Below are positions 24,533 through 36,380 of a stretch of DNA of 64,000 nucleotides, piece by piece. A model generated the notes under the pieces. It was not told where the DNA came from. It did not search any database and saw only the letters and a list, made by a program, of their open reading frames with translations. The translations under genes were made by a program, and so were the position numbers. The stretch comes from Diphasiastrum complanatum (taxonomy: Eukaryota > Streptophyta > Lycopodiopsida > Lycopodiales > Lycopodiaceae). Location of the stretch: contig CM055092.1 in assembly GCA_029204225.1 (NCBI GenBank), positions 46,877,486-46,941,485 on the forward strand. Direction: 5' to 3'. How positions within the stretch are numbered: position 1 is the first letter of the stretch; each line of letters opens with the position of its first letter.

Positions 24533-25074
24533 CTATGGTATTTCATCAACTCTCTTATAACTCTCATAATATGGGCATTTTACCTGCACTTTACGTTCAC
24601 CATCCATGTCAGGGCTCACATCACCATTATTCATGGAGAATTTCTTCCAATACCAATGCTGTTGCCAGACATGCACCATCTGTTCTATAGGCACATTTTT
24701 GGTTTCTGGGAGGAAAAGGTACACAAAGATGGTCATGATCGCAACCCACCCACCGAAAAAGAAAAAGATACCATATCTCATATGACAAAACATGGAGAGA
24801 AATACTTGGGCCACAGCAAAGGTGAAGAAAAGTTGTATAGAAACATTTATACTCTGACTTGCAGACCTGATGTCCAGAGGAAAAATCTCACTAGGGACGA
24901 GCCACCCCAGAGGACCCCAAGAGCATCCGAAACCCACCACATACATGCACATAAGGATCATAGTCACAACAGCCCAGCCCTTTGAGAGCTCTGATGTGCC
25001 TGTGAACTTGAATCCCAGAATGGATCCAATTGACATCTGGCAGAAAAAAAGATAATTAATCAAAGCTCGCTCTG

Positions 25075-25118
<44 letters not shown>

Positions 25119-26555
25119 GAAAACACACCCACCCACAGAGAATATATAACCTGACATATGAACATGAGAAATCCGCCCCAGATGAAAGGCCCTCTTCGTC
25201 CCCACTTATCTACTTTCCAGATCATTATCTTAAGCGCGATGATCGGAAGAATTCCAAGGATCACTGCTGAGTACAGAGACGAGCTGCTACCGAAACCGAT
25301 GGCCTGAAAGAATTCTGGAGCATAAAAGGTGATGACGTTGATACCTGTCATCTGTTGGAAGAGTGGGATGAACAGAGCCATAGCAAACTGAGGCCTGTTT
25401 CTCCTCTCTAGAATGTTCAGAAATGGATGCTTTACTTGGTTTGCAAGCCTGCTAGCCTCCACCAAATCGCTGAACTCAACATTTACTTCACTTACTCCTC
25501 TGATTTTCTGCAGCACATCTTGGCCTTCCTTCAAATAGCCTCTTTCAATCAAACTGTTGGGTGTATCAGAGAGTAAGAGTGAACCAAATGTTAACATGGA
25601 TGATGGCACTGCGGCCAATCCTAGCGAAAGTCTCCACCCCCATGGCTTTAACTTGGATGTGCCATAGTTGATCAAGTTTGCACTCAGTACACCATAGCCA
25701 ACGGCCAGCTGGAACATAACGTTAAGACCTCCACGAAGTTTGGCAGGCGCCATCTCTGACAAGTAAAGAGGCACAGCCTGCAGAAAGCTTATCCAATTGA
25801 CACTTCTGTAAGGCACTACTCACCTCCCCGCCCCAACACAGAATGATCAAGATGGTGTTGGGAGTGAACTCTACCTGATTGGAAAATCCAACACCAACGC
25901 CGAGCATAATACGACCGATGATGAGCATACCCAAGTTTTGAGCTGCTGCATTGAGACATGATCCTGTCAAGAAGCTGAGTCCACCGGCAATCATAGTGAA
26001 TCTTCTACCCTTTCTGCTTGTGATGTAGGAGGCAAAAAGAGTGGAGACGAGTCCTGCTAGATAGAGGGACGAAGTGAATGCTTGCAGTCCCTGGTTGTCA
26101 TACTTGCAGTAGTGATTCTCGTGAGCTGACTTTTTCTTCACGACGACGATTGGAAAGAATTTTTGTAGGAAATCATCCATTGATATCACACCGCCTGTTA
26201 GGACACAGCCAATTCCGCATTAGCAGACCGATCAAAATCAGAACTCTCGCTGTGTGTGTGTGTGTGTGTGTGTGTGTCTCGGGGATGTACAACATTGATT
26301 CAGAGTCTGCATAGAGCATGGGAAGCAATTGACAAAATTGAGAAACCACCGATGTTTTTAAAAACTCATCAAATTAAACATAAACCCAAAAGCTGAAAGC
26401 GTGGGCCATGAGAGAGACAAACCAGAAATCCCGAGATCATAGCCAAAGATGAGGCCTCCTGTTGCAGCCACGGCACACGCAAGCACTACCGCTGTTGTAG
26501 TGCGCCCAGAGTACTCTTTCTCTGTAGTTGCTGGTGGTGCTATACCTCCTACCAT
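24533..26555 (-). CDS. Sugar/H+ symporter, STP (monosaccharide transporter) family
   Basis: Four exons: 26555-26423, 26194-25875, 25777-25151 and 25036-24533; all introns are GT-AG and the joined frame of 1584 nt gives 527 residues, a normal STP length. Expected role is import of hexoses with protons across the plasma membrane by a 12-helix major facilitator protein. Motifs in order: GGLIFGYDLGISGG (about 31-46), the lid Cys region with CKYDNQGLQAF, SRKGRRF after helix 2, NQAVPLYLSEMAP at the exon 2/3 joint, DTPNSLIERG, QQMTGINVITFYAP (about 290), DKWGRRG, WGPLGWLVPSEIFPLDIRSA and FLPETKNVPIEQM (about 470). The start is the first Met matching the usual short STP N-terminus (MVGG). No break is seen, so it is probably functional. 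Which hexose is carried cannot be read from sequence. Confidence 0.93.
25037..25150 (-). other. Intron 3 of the sugar transporter, 114 nt, stop-free in frame
   Basis: Bounded by CAG|GTTATA and CTGCCAG|ATG. Its length is a multiple of three and the transporter frame reads through it without a stop, adding 38 residues that include an Arg-Glu dipeptide run encoded by an (AG)n tract (plus-strand (CT)n at about 25080-25117). STP proteins lack this insert and the flanking residues join correctly when it is removed, so it is an intron. Confidence 0.85.
26251..26277. repeat. (TG)n microsatellite in intron 1
   Basis: About 13 TG units inside intron 1 (26195-26422) of the sugar transporter. Confidence 0.95.
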
Positions 26556-26706
26556 CTTCCCTATCCGCCTCCCTCTTGATCTGTATACTATAGTCTTTAC
26601 CACAGTTGCCTCAATTTTTGCACCATAAAGCAACACTGCTGCAATCACTTCATACTGGAAATAAGTAGTACCAGCGAATGAAGCCCTCCAGATTACTCCA
26701 TGGCCT

Positions 26707-27777
26707 TGTTTGGCCCATCGCACACCTCACCAACCCCCTCCCCCTGCTGGGGCTTACGAGCACGGTTTGGGGTTTGGCCCCGGTGCCCCAGCGCCTGACG
26801 CGTGGCCACAAGGTGGGGGGGGGGTTGCCAGGGAATTTTGGCGAGCGGTGCCAGGTTGCGCCAAGGTGCGGTCCAGGGCAGCCACCGCGCAGCCTGCGGG
26901 CAATCCCGGGCGTTGGGCAGGCTGGGCGGGTGCAGGGCAGCTATCGCCGGGACCCGGGCACACCCACACATGCAAGGTTTTGGGAGGGTTTCTCTATATA
27001 TTCCCTCCGAGTTCTCTTGCAAAATCTTTTATGGGATAAAAATTGGCTGCCTGGATATGTGGCCTCCGGGCAGCCAGTTTAAAAAAAAAAAGACATGTGG
27101 TAGGAGGGCACCGGGGCCAAAGGGCCACCGTGCTCGCAAGATGCGAGCCCCCAACCCCCCCCCCCCAACCAACCCAAAACCAAATTTTTACTAAAAAAAA
27201 GACCTGCATATTCTGGTTCCTCCCAAAAGTTTTTCAGAGTTCTCCTCACAACTTGTACATATATATGAAAAACAACTTACCCCAGTGCATGCGCATTTGT
27301 GTGCATAAGGGGTGGCTTGGAGGCCCATGAAAAATCATGTTACCCATGCATCGTGCATGCTTAAGGCTATGAAAATAGCAAAAAATTGAGGCACACAAAA
27401 TATTTGAATCTTTTTGTGGGCTTTATGCTGCCCTTGCTCCTACCGTATGGCAAGCTACCGATTCTCTGGGGCCAAACTAGTGAGAAGTGCCTCTAATGCC
27501 ACATATAATCTATTGTAGAATGTTTGGTTGCAAGCTACTCACAAGGAAAATGCCGTGGGCTTGAGCGCCTAGTGAAGGCCTTGAGAATTCTAAATATCCC
27601 ATAAGTAACTGCTTGCCTTGAACTCTCTCATATATAAGTTCTGTACATCGTCTATCCCCTGGTACCAGCCCTTTCGGGGTGAGGGCACAAGCGGGTGGCT
27701 AGGCGGTTGGGGGTGGGATCCCAACACGCGGCCTGCACGTGGCCAGTGGGTCAAGTTTTATTACATGGTTTCGGAGC
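26707..27777 (+). mobile_element. Probable GC-rich LTR with primer site
   Basis: A 1059-bp segment starts TGTTTGG and ends TTATTACA (27765). It is followed at once by TGGTTTCGGAGC (27766-27777), a variant tRNA-Met primer site. A TATA-like CTCTATATATTCC lies at about 26990. The first 300 bp are strongly GC-rich, unlike the flanks. No gag or pol follows, so only the 5' end remains. It starts 152 bp upstream of the transporter start codon, in the opposite direction. Boundaries rest on TG..CA plus primer site; no target duplication was found. Confidence 0.55.
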
Positions 27778-28074
27778 AGTTGAGTTACATAGGCCACAAG
27801 CTGCCCACATACCACTTCGTCACTTGACTACCTAGGTACTAGATTATATGTGGTCATGGCCTGACCAATGGAATGTTACTACACCTAATTGCATCGAATT
27901 TTTTTTGCACCTAATTCATACACATTCTTTTAAATGTGCCGAAATTTATTCGACCAATATTATAAAGAGCATGACTCTATGGCCCCTATATCATGCAATG
28001 TGATAAAGGTCCAAAATGGGCATAAAATACATAAAGCAATTCACGAAAACCTACATTATCTTAGTTTTCTCCAA

Positions 28075-28079
<5 letters not shown>

Positions 28080-28157
<78 letters not shown>
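28080..28157. repeat. Compound (TG)n(AG)n microsatellite
   Basis: About 14 TG units (28080-28107) run directly into about 25 AG units. Reading frames through it are artefacts. Confidence 0.97.
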
Positions 28158-28160
<3 letters not shown>

Positions 28161-28600
28161 CATAATGGCCTGGATGAATCTTGACTCTTGCGTGGCTTTT
28201 GCTTGTCCTTACATATACACATATATTCATGAATATATTTGTACATCAAAAGATATTAAGTTGTACTATGTTGAAATAAGTAGCTTTTCAATAAATGTTA
28301 TACAAAGTCATGAAAGAGAGAGTTTACCATGATCAAGCAATCATATAGGTTGTCACTACAATAACATATAGATCACCTTGACCTCTCCTTTTATTTAAAT
28401 ATATGACATATAGAGGTCATGTTATAATACTAGTTTCTATAGGGACCTAGATTATGGGTTTTGACAATTTGCAAGTAAATTCTTTGCGAGTTTTGCCAGT
28501 TTTATTTACAAAGGATTTCTAAAATTTCATGGCACATGGTTTGCTATTAAATATATAGGCTTCATATATAATCATTTTATATTATATAAAAAATAACTTT

Positions 28601-28930
28601 GATTATACCAATGGATTCTACATAAAAAATGGAGCACTTTTCTTTTTTGGACCATATCAATCCGAGCAATAGTAAGAAAGTTAACATTTTTTAGACTAGA
28701 AAACATTTTTTCTAAGAATCTAAAGGGGGTAGCATGCCGGCGTGCTATCAATTTGAGTTAAAGACTAAAAGCTTAAATTGGTAGCACGTCGGCGTGCTAC
28801 CCCTTCCAAGCTCCAAGAAATTAGCTTAAAAAACTTTAGAGGGCGATAACTTTCTTAATATTGCTCGGATTGAGATGATCCAAAAAGCAAAAGTGCTCCA
28901 TTTTTCATGTAGAATACATTGATTTAATCA
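28601..28930. repeat. Foldback, imperfect arms of about 165 bp
   Basis: The arm at 28601-28690 (ATGGAGCACTTTT, CAATCCGAGCAATA) recurs as reverse complement at 28845-28930. The centre holds a further inverted pair, GTAGCATGCCGGCGTGCTA and its partner at about 28782-28800. Most of the 330 bp can fold into one long hairpin. It lies wholly within the Mutator-like element. Confidence 0.85.
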
Positions 28931-29193
28931 AATTTGATTAAAAAAAATTGAAAATATTTTATTATTTCATCATCTCAACATAAGTTTAATAGTTAGGTTA
29001 TAGCCTCCATCTAGAACATAAAATAAAAATATTTTTTTTTTACCAACGTTGATTTTATGATACCTATCATAGGCTTGGCCACATACCATCATGTCTTTTA
29101 ATGTATGGTCATACATCAATCCTTGGCAGTAGACAAAAATGTTTTAGCTTGATAAATGTAAAATTAAAGTGATTAAGTTTTTTGTGTTCTAAA

Positions 29194-30028
29194 CATAGTT
29201 GCAGCGCGATTCCTGAATCGCGATTCAGAATCGCGATCAGAATCGCGATTCCGATTTGCGATTCGAGATTTTTCCAGAATCGTGTAGAATCGATTTTTGA
29301 TTTTTTTTTTTTGAAATTTTTTTAGGCAATATGAGTATTAGATGAAAGCTCTGATCGAGGGGATTATGATTGTGTAGTTTGCCGACTGTTTTGGGTGCGA
29401 AACACCAAAAAGTGTGTTTTCACTCGGGGAGTTGGAAGGCCAAATCATGAAGAGGCCTTACCGTCGGAGCCCCCGGGCCCCGCCGTTGGGGGGCGTTGCC
29501 CCCCAAACCCCCCACCAGGGGGCTACCGCCCCCCGAACCCCCCGTTTCCCGGGGGGCTACTATCCCCCGAACCCCCTAGAGCTTCTTGCTATATAGACAC
29601 TATAGATAAAAATGCCACCGCCCCCCTTAGATAAAAATGGGGTCCAAATGCGCGCCGAGAAGGGCCCAATATTTATGCCCCCAACTGTATGTACATTGCA
29701 CTCACATCCCTAGTGAACCAATTGCAAAAGTGATCATCATCCATACAATTGATAGTCCAAACTGTAGCATTAACATTTATTGAAAACCAGAGCAAATGAC
29801 AACCAGATAGCTACTGAAAATAAGATCTGTTTGTGCCTCATCTACTGCACTTATGAGAGGCAAAACGCTGGTTTGACCATTGATCCCCTAAAAAAATTTC
29901 AGCAATAAGCTATTTTTCCAAAAAAAAAGTTTTCTTTTTTTTTTGCGATTCTGGGTCGCGAATCGCGATTCGCAGAATCGCGACCCGCGAATCGCAATCC
30001 CAGCGAATCGCGATTCGCTGCAACTATG
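29194..30028. mobile_element. Non-autonomous hAT-like element with subterminal AATCGCGATT arrays
   Basis: Inverted ends CATAGTTGCAGCG / CGCTGCAACTATG and the exact 8-bp duplication GTTCTAAA (29186-29193, 30029-30036) define an 835-bp insertion of hAT type. About 100 bp next to each end are packed with AATCGCGATT palindromes and variants (29205-29290 and 29940-30020), the layout of subterminal transposase-binding repeats in hAT elements. No transposase frame. The interior contains a short GC-rich array. Confidence 0.9.
29440..29585. repeat. G/C-rich tandem units of about 30 bp
   Basis: Three diverged units, each with GGGGGGC-loop-GCCCCCC hairpin potential followed by AACCCCC. Composition differs sharply from the AT-rich hAT body. 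G-quadruplex formation is possible. It may be a captured fragment. Confidence 0.7.
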
Positions 30029-30272
30029 GTTCTAAATGATATAGCATACTATGTACAATTTGTAGCCAACATGATTTGCAAACATATCTTTTAGCTAGTA
30101 AGAAAATAAACAACATGATAGATTTCACCCCCAAAAGCGAAGTAGAATAAATTTTAAAAACCTAAAAAAAATGTAGCATGCCATGTGCTATCAATTTGAC
30201 ATAATTTAAAAACACTAAACTTGCAAAACTCGCAGATGATTTACTCGCAAAATGCCAAACCCCCTAGATTAT

Positions 30273-33200
30273 ATGTGATAATGGCCCAACCACCAATGGA
30301 ACATTACTACCTGTAATGGTCTATGGCAAGATTTTTGTGTTTATTTATTTATTTATTTAGTTGTAGAAAGTGAAAACTTTTATGCTATTTTTCATTTTTG
30401 TCATTTGACTAGCTATTTTGTTTGCATTTTTATGTAATTTATCAGGGAAAATGCTAGTCCAAAGTCTAGAGGTTATTTTAATTAGGAGCGTTCGTCAAAT
30501 TGCGACAAGAAAAATAAGCATGTAGTTGATTGACTTAATGAAGAAACGGGCAGAATCTTTGGGACTCTATATTATGCAAGATAATATATGCCTTAAAAAG
30601 GTCTAAAAATCTTGCCAACGGCAACTACAAACAAGATAAAAATATTTTTCACTTTTTTGTCTGTTATCTTAAAAGAAGATAATAATTTTCAAATATAGAC
30701 CTTTGAAGCAATTCGCTCGAATCAAACAACACGAAGTTGATCGAACAAAATCGTTCTCTCGAAACACAGCTTTAGACTCTAATAAAGAAACAACTCACCT
30801 TTGAAGATGTTATACAAAGAATATTGAGCACCGAAGAATAAATAGGAGCATTGGTAGTAGTACATATATTACAAGACCTCATGAATCTTGGATTCTAAAA
30901 AATATTAGCGTGTCATAAACAGTTCATAAAGGAAGTAGTGAGCCTATGATTGAACTTGAGTTCTAGCATAAAGACTACTATCGATTCATACGAAGTGCAT
31001 GAGAGCCTTATGGATGCTTATGCTAGAATTAAAGCTCGAGCATAAAGACCTTGCAGTACCAATTGTACCGATTGGGAACAAGAATCCCTATGAAAGGCCA
31101 TGGAACGTCCTTATAAAGCACATGGAATTAGAAGGGACCTCAAATATTATAGAGCATATGGTACTAGGGGAAAAGATGAACGATTATGCCTATTATAATG
31201 ATGTTTGTTGTAACTTGAGTTCTGGGATGGAGATTAATCTCATGAATCTAAGGATATCTTGAAAAGATTATTGAGCACTAAAGAGTGAATAAGGGCATTG
31301 GATAGCAATTTAGATCTTAGAAGATCTCATGAATCTTGGATTTTCCAAGATCTGAAGGTGTCACAGAGCGTTCATGAGGGTATTGTTAGGCAATGCTTGA
31401 ACTTAAGTTCGACCATAAAGCCTACTAGAAATTCTAATGAAGTGCATGGAAGCATTATTGAAGCTTATGCTAGAAGTGAAGAAAATTGAAAAAAAAAACT
31501 ACTATTATTCACATATTGACAACATAACAAAGATGTCGTTCCATCTCGGAACACATACGGAATGTGCATTCCGAACACATTCCGAACGAGTTCCGCAAAA
31601 AAAAAAATTGGGTTTCAAAACATAGATGTGAGGTACTAAACGAGCTATGTTAGTGTCTGATTCTCCTTTTATGTCTCTTCATGGTAGTGTTTTTTATGGA
31701 GCATTTCTCTTAAACAATTTTAAGAAGCCTTTTAGGCTTTTGCATTTGTTAAACACATTCTTGAGAAAGAGCCTAAGTGGATCTAATACCAACAAGAGAA
31801 CGGAATTTTTTGAACCTGCTGCAGTCAGTTTTTTATCAACAGTACAAGATTCTTTCGAACTTCTATATCTAACTTGGAAATCTCAAACTGTATATTTTTC
31901 TACATGTTTAGCCAGTTCCAAGCAACCTTTGTGCCAACTTTAATTGTAGCTGTTACACATCCAACTTACTGAACCAACGATTCCAGGTCTGATGATAGAG
32001 TTCAAAAATCCGGAAAAGGAGCTTTTCTACAGTCCTAATATCAAGTAATGAACTTCCATTCAAGATCTTGGTATCTTTATATCTAACTTTTTTTCAATCG
32101 AATTTTAAAAAATCTTTTCTACCTCAAGGGAAATCCCATCCCTGCAGAAACTCATGAAAACTGATCTGCCATCTGCGTATCCTGATTCAGAGTCGTCGCC
32201 AATGTGAAACATATTCATAATCATGACAATAGCAATAGTTAATGGGTTGGTGGATTAGTGAATTGCCAATTCACAATATTTTTTCACATTTGCTAATTAT
32301 TGAGGCAAATGATTCCTAAAATTTGTGGGATTGCATGACTAGGATTTCACATATTCGCAAATCCACAGGCAAGTTCCGAGAGGTGAGATTGTAGGCAGAT
32401 TCTGGATTTGTAGATCAGTTTCCGAGAGTTTTCGGGAGGATTGCATAGCAGTCTCAAAGGAAAAAAAAACTATTGTTATTCACAAATCGATCTAGATTCA
32501 TCTAGTAAAGTCTTGTAATTTAAAAATACAAAGCATAAGTTTTGGATCAGCAGCAAGAACCAAAAACTGATGCAATCATCATGTTTTAAAGTATCTATTC
32601 ACTGACTCTAGCTACTGGTGTTCACAAATTGATTTAGAAAAGTACTGTGGAATATAAGTACATCGTAGAAGATATGGATTAGTAGTAATAACTCTAAACT
32701 ACAGTTTCTATTCACCGATTCTTCGCATTCTCATCAACAACAATGGAAGGTAAAAACCTATGAGTCCTTTGCGCTGGAGGGACTTGAACGTTGTGAGTCC
32801 TTGTGCGCTGGAGGGAGCTGAATGCTAGAACCTTGTTGGCTGGAGGCAGCTGTAAGTTCTAAAGAGAGTGATGGAGGCAGCACCATTTTTTGAGCGAGAT
32901 GGAGGAGGGAGACTCTGCTGCGCTGGAGATAGATTCAAAAAATTTGAATTAAAACTTGAAGAGTGTTCTATCTAGGACCTGCAACCCCCTACCCTTCATT
33001 GAAGTGTGCTCTAGCTAGACCTGCACCCCTGGCCTCATGTTGTAGGATTTCTTAAGGGTTTTTTAGATCGGGGGTTTTGGATTTTTAGTTTGTCGTGAAG
33101 CAATAAAGTATTGTCATCTTTTTGTCTGAGTTGACGTGTGTCTGTGTCGTGTGTCTATGTCGTCACTTTGTAATTGTCCTCTCTAAGTTGATGTTTCTTT

Positions 33201-34081
33201 GTCATTTTTTTCGTAGTCACGGAATCAAGCCCCTTTTCCAACTAGCACAAATCAGCCTCCGCCATTTCCTTTGGATTATCTCATATAGTTTTGAGATATT
33301 GCCACGCTTTTTTGAACTACCACTACACTGGTTAGGCTAGTGTGGCAGACATCTGATTGGGCGGGCTAATTTAGTACTCGTGTTACTGCGTGCGGCTGTC
33401 AAACCAAGGGACCAGTGACTCACATTAAGCCCATTCCCCGTTGGATCGCACAAGAGGTCTTGATGTCGTGAAACTTGCTTGCTAATATTTAATGAAGCAT
33501 TCAAATGGTGACACATGTTTACTAGATCTTGTAAGTTTTGAAATTTGACAGACCTGTGACATTTAACAAGGGGTGTTGGGAAAAACAAAATTTGTGCCTT
33601 TAAGTGTTATTCAAAAGCGTGAACAAGATTATTGAATTTTTTAAAAGCATTCAGATGTTGCCACGTATTAACACCACCCGTTGAGAAGCTTCCAAGTGTC
33701 ACTACAGTCATGTGGCGAGCATCCAAATGTTGGGTATGGGGGATTGAGCTATCTCGTGTCATCAGAGGAAGCATCACCTTGCTTCTTAGTCTCGATTGGG
33801 ATGACACAGATCTAAGCTCGCCACCACTGGATTCTCTCATAAGCAATCATATTGTTAGGACTTGGATAGCAATGTCGTATGTGACAAACATCCAAGTGGG
33901 TGTACCTAAATAGGCAGGTCTCTCGACGTTTGGATTTCCTAGAAGGCATTCAAATCTTGCCATGTGCTCATCAGGGGTCGTTTAGTGAAGGTCACATTCC
34001 TCCAAGTGGGTAACGTAACTTTCACCCACTTCCTTGGATCTTAACACACAATCTAGTTTAGGGTTCCAACATCGTCAAATT
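30273..34081. other. No gene recognised; old local duplication
   Basis: About 210 bp at 30828-31040 (GAGCACCGAAGAATAAATAG, CCTCATGAATCTTGGATT, GAAGTGCATG) recur at 31278-31486, about 449 bp apart. The plus-strand frame at 31647-31943 (98 codons) has no recognisable motif. At 33490-33960 the phrase GCATTCAAATxxTGxCACxTG recurs in diverged form. Otherwise nothing distinct. Confidence 0.45.
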
Positions 34082-35420
34082 TGTCGGAGATCAGTGAGAA
34101 TGAGTGGAAGTTGATGAGCAGACTGAAGCACAACAGACAACAATAGAATATTCAAAATTAAATGATTTAGACAAATGCACAATGAAATGATACAGTAGTG
34201 GGACTGAGAATATGCTCTCTAATTAATATCAAATAGTGAGTACAATGCTTGAAGTGATAACTTCAGCTTCCAGTCGTTGAGCGTAATAACGCTCGCTATA
34301 GAAACTTGAATAATCAGAAGAAGTTTTCTGATGAAGATTCTAGGATTGATATCCTACAAAATATCTACAACTATCTTTTGTTGCAGTTACTACAACTGCC
34401 TCATTACAGTTAATCCATGTACAAAGTGGGCGGACTGTCAACGTGAAGTTGTTGGGTCGGCTTTTAAACCGACAATATCAAAATTTACAAGTATCAAAAA
34501 ATGTACAATGAATCGAATAATAATGACTCAAAAATATACGCTGACTCGAAAAATATAGAATTTTTTGAGCTGATTTGGGTCTTGAAAAATTCTAGAAAAT
34601 TTGATCTTGAATTTTTCATCCTCTGCTCAAAAAATTGAGCCTTCTGTTTCTAGTTTTTTAGGATGCCCATTATTGAATGGTTTTGAGTTTGAGCATTGAA
34701 TTTCAACACTCGCCCTTAATGTGGATCCTGAAAAAAATTTATTTTCAGATTCAACATGTCGTTGAATCTGAGATGGTGCTCCTTTGACAAAGCCTTTGTG
34801 AAGTAATCTGCTGCCATTGATTCTGTCTTGCAATAGACTAAGGATACCTCCTTGCTTTGCACTTTCTCTCTCAAATAGTGATATATGATTTAGATATGCT
34901 TGCTTCGAGAATGAAATCTCGGATTGAGAGAGCTATGGTGCTTTGGTTGTCACAAAGATGGTCGTTGGATGTGATTGTGCAAGGTCGATTTCTGCTAGTA
35001 GGTGCCTCAGCCATATTGCCTCCTTGGTAGCATTCATGGCAGCAATATATTTTGATTCAGTTGATGACTATGCTACTAAGGTCTGCTATCAGCTGTTCCA
35101 ATAAATTGGGCCTTGATTGTATAAAAATACAAATCTAGAAGTAGACCTTCTGGTATCGATATCTTCTACCCAATCTGCTTAGACCTGGATTTGATAGGAA
35201 CTGGTTGAGTGAACTAATTGAATATGCAATGCTAGGTCGAGTACAGATCATTGCATACATCTGTGAGTCGATGATGGAGTGAAACGGATATTGCTTTATC
35301 TCCTCCTTTTTTGCCTCAGTTTGAGGAGATTGTTCCTTTGACAACTTCACTCCAGGGTCGAGTAGAAAGAGACTAGGTTTGTAGTTGGCCATTCCATACT
35401 TTTCCAGCACGTTGGTGCAA
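34082..35420 (-). mobile_element. Copia element I: 3' LTR and RT/RNase H fragment
   Basis: The LTR (34082-34711) starts TGTCGGAGA and ends TTTCAACA on the plus strand; CTCGCCCTTAAT next to it is the complement of the purine tract. Minus-strand coding follows: an RNase H remnant (34712-35130) and an RT piece with LDPGVKLSKEQSPQT and YAMICTRPSIAYSISSLNQF (35400-35140). The fragment stops at about 35420, where plus-strand gag begins. No primer site or 5' LTR. Confidence 0.72.
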
Positions 35421-35617
35421 CAATGACACTTCAAAAGGCAATAGATGGAGTTAAGGAGGAAGTAGAAGCTCGTGAACGCTATGATGATAATAGTGATTCC
35501 GAAAATGCTCTATTTACTCAGAAGAATAAATCTTCTAAGAAGTCTAAGGTTAAGAGGGAGTCGTCTAAAAGGAATGAATCAAAGAAAAATGAACAACAAT
35601 ATGGAAAACAACAGTAG
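35421..35617 (+). pseudogene. Copia gag C-terminal fragment
   Basis: The plus-strand frame with MTLQKAIDGVKEEVEARER and a Lys/Ser-rich tail matches in layout the gag of element L (48760-48680, MTLEKAIVKIREEVETREH). It is abruptly fused to the opposite-strand RT of element I on one side and to a tandem repeat on the other. Confidence 0.65.
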
Positions 35618-35631
35618 AATTCTGCCTACTT

Positions 35632-36371
35632 TACCGACGCCCTTTATGGAGCTGTACTTTGCTTGGGTGACCTAGACTCCTTACCTAGCCGGTCAAAGGT
35701 CCCCCGTATGTTTCTACAAGTATACTTGAACTTGCCCACTGGCCAGAATAGGAAGCCCGAAAAATCGACTCTGTTCGGAGTTAATGGACCCACGGACAGG
35801 AAAGCATGAAACCGGTCTATTTTCCATGCCTTAACAGTGTTCTTTCTAGAAGAAGGGGCATTTATGGAAAAACGAAGTCGAAAATAGACAACAATGGATT
35901 TGTTTGGTTGGTATCAGATCAGAAAACTTGTGACGACCTCCTGTCTGGCTTTCGAGACGCTATCCGTGGAAACCTTGGTCCCAATTGTTAGCTTTCCATG
36001 AAGCCCCTCTTGGTGCTCGACTTTGCTTGGGTGATTTGGACTACATACATAACCGGTCACAGGTTGGCATATTCCTGCAAGTCTCCTTTGACTTTGCCCA
36101 TTGACTTGAACAACAGACCCTACAACCGACTCCGATCGGAGATACTGGACCCGCAAACGACTAAGAAGGAATCTGGTCTTTTTGAGATGCCCTAAAAGCG
36201 TTATTTCCAGTAGAATGTGCGTTTCTAGGCAAACGATACTAGAAATGGACAGGAATGGATCCCTCTGGTTCGTATAAGAATCACGAACCTGTGACCACCT
36301 GTTGTTTGACATTTATGATGCTATGAGTAGAAAACAACAAGTGCCTAGTCAAGATTGTTAGATTTTCCTGA
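35632..36371. repeat. Two tandem copies of a 364-370-bp unit
   Basis: CTTTGCTTGGGTGA occurs at 35657 and 36021, and ATTGTTAG near 35984 and 36354; the words between (ACCGGTCA, CTTGCCCA, GGACCC, CGAA-CTTGTGAC) match in order. A third copy starts (GAAGCC) and breaks off at about 36380. Divergence is moderate. No domain is recognisable in any frame. It abuts a gag fragment. Confidence 0.8.
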
Positions 36372-36380
36372 AGCCTTATT

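Larger units (their letters stand above)
28456..30263. mobile_element. Non-autonomous Mutator-like element with 9-bp target duplication
   Basis: Inverted ends of about 44 bp: left GGGTTTTGACAATTTGC and right (reverse complement) GGGTTTGGCATTTTGC, both continuing AGTAAAT and GCGAGTTTTGC. CTAGATTAT flanks both sides (28447-28455 and 30264-30272). A 9-bp duplication with long inverted ends is the Mutator hallmark. The 1.8-kb interior includes a foldback (28601-28930) and a nested hAT-like element, and no transposase. The right flank (from 30264) resembles 27839-27895. Confidence 0.85.

Noticed and set aside
26678-27210. Several overlapping open frames of 70-134 codons on both strands
   Set aside because: They lie in a GC-rich LTR-like segment where stop codons are rare by composition, and none shows protein-like motifs.
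27934-28332. Frame with Cys-Val and Arg-Glu runs
   Set aside because: Pure translation of the (TG)n(AG)n microsatellite.
33122-33913. Host gene exons in 72-93-codon frames on both strands
   Set aside because: No domain, no consistent splice phases and overlapping opposite-strand frames of similar length.
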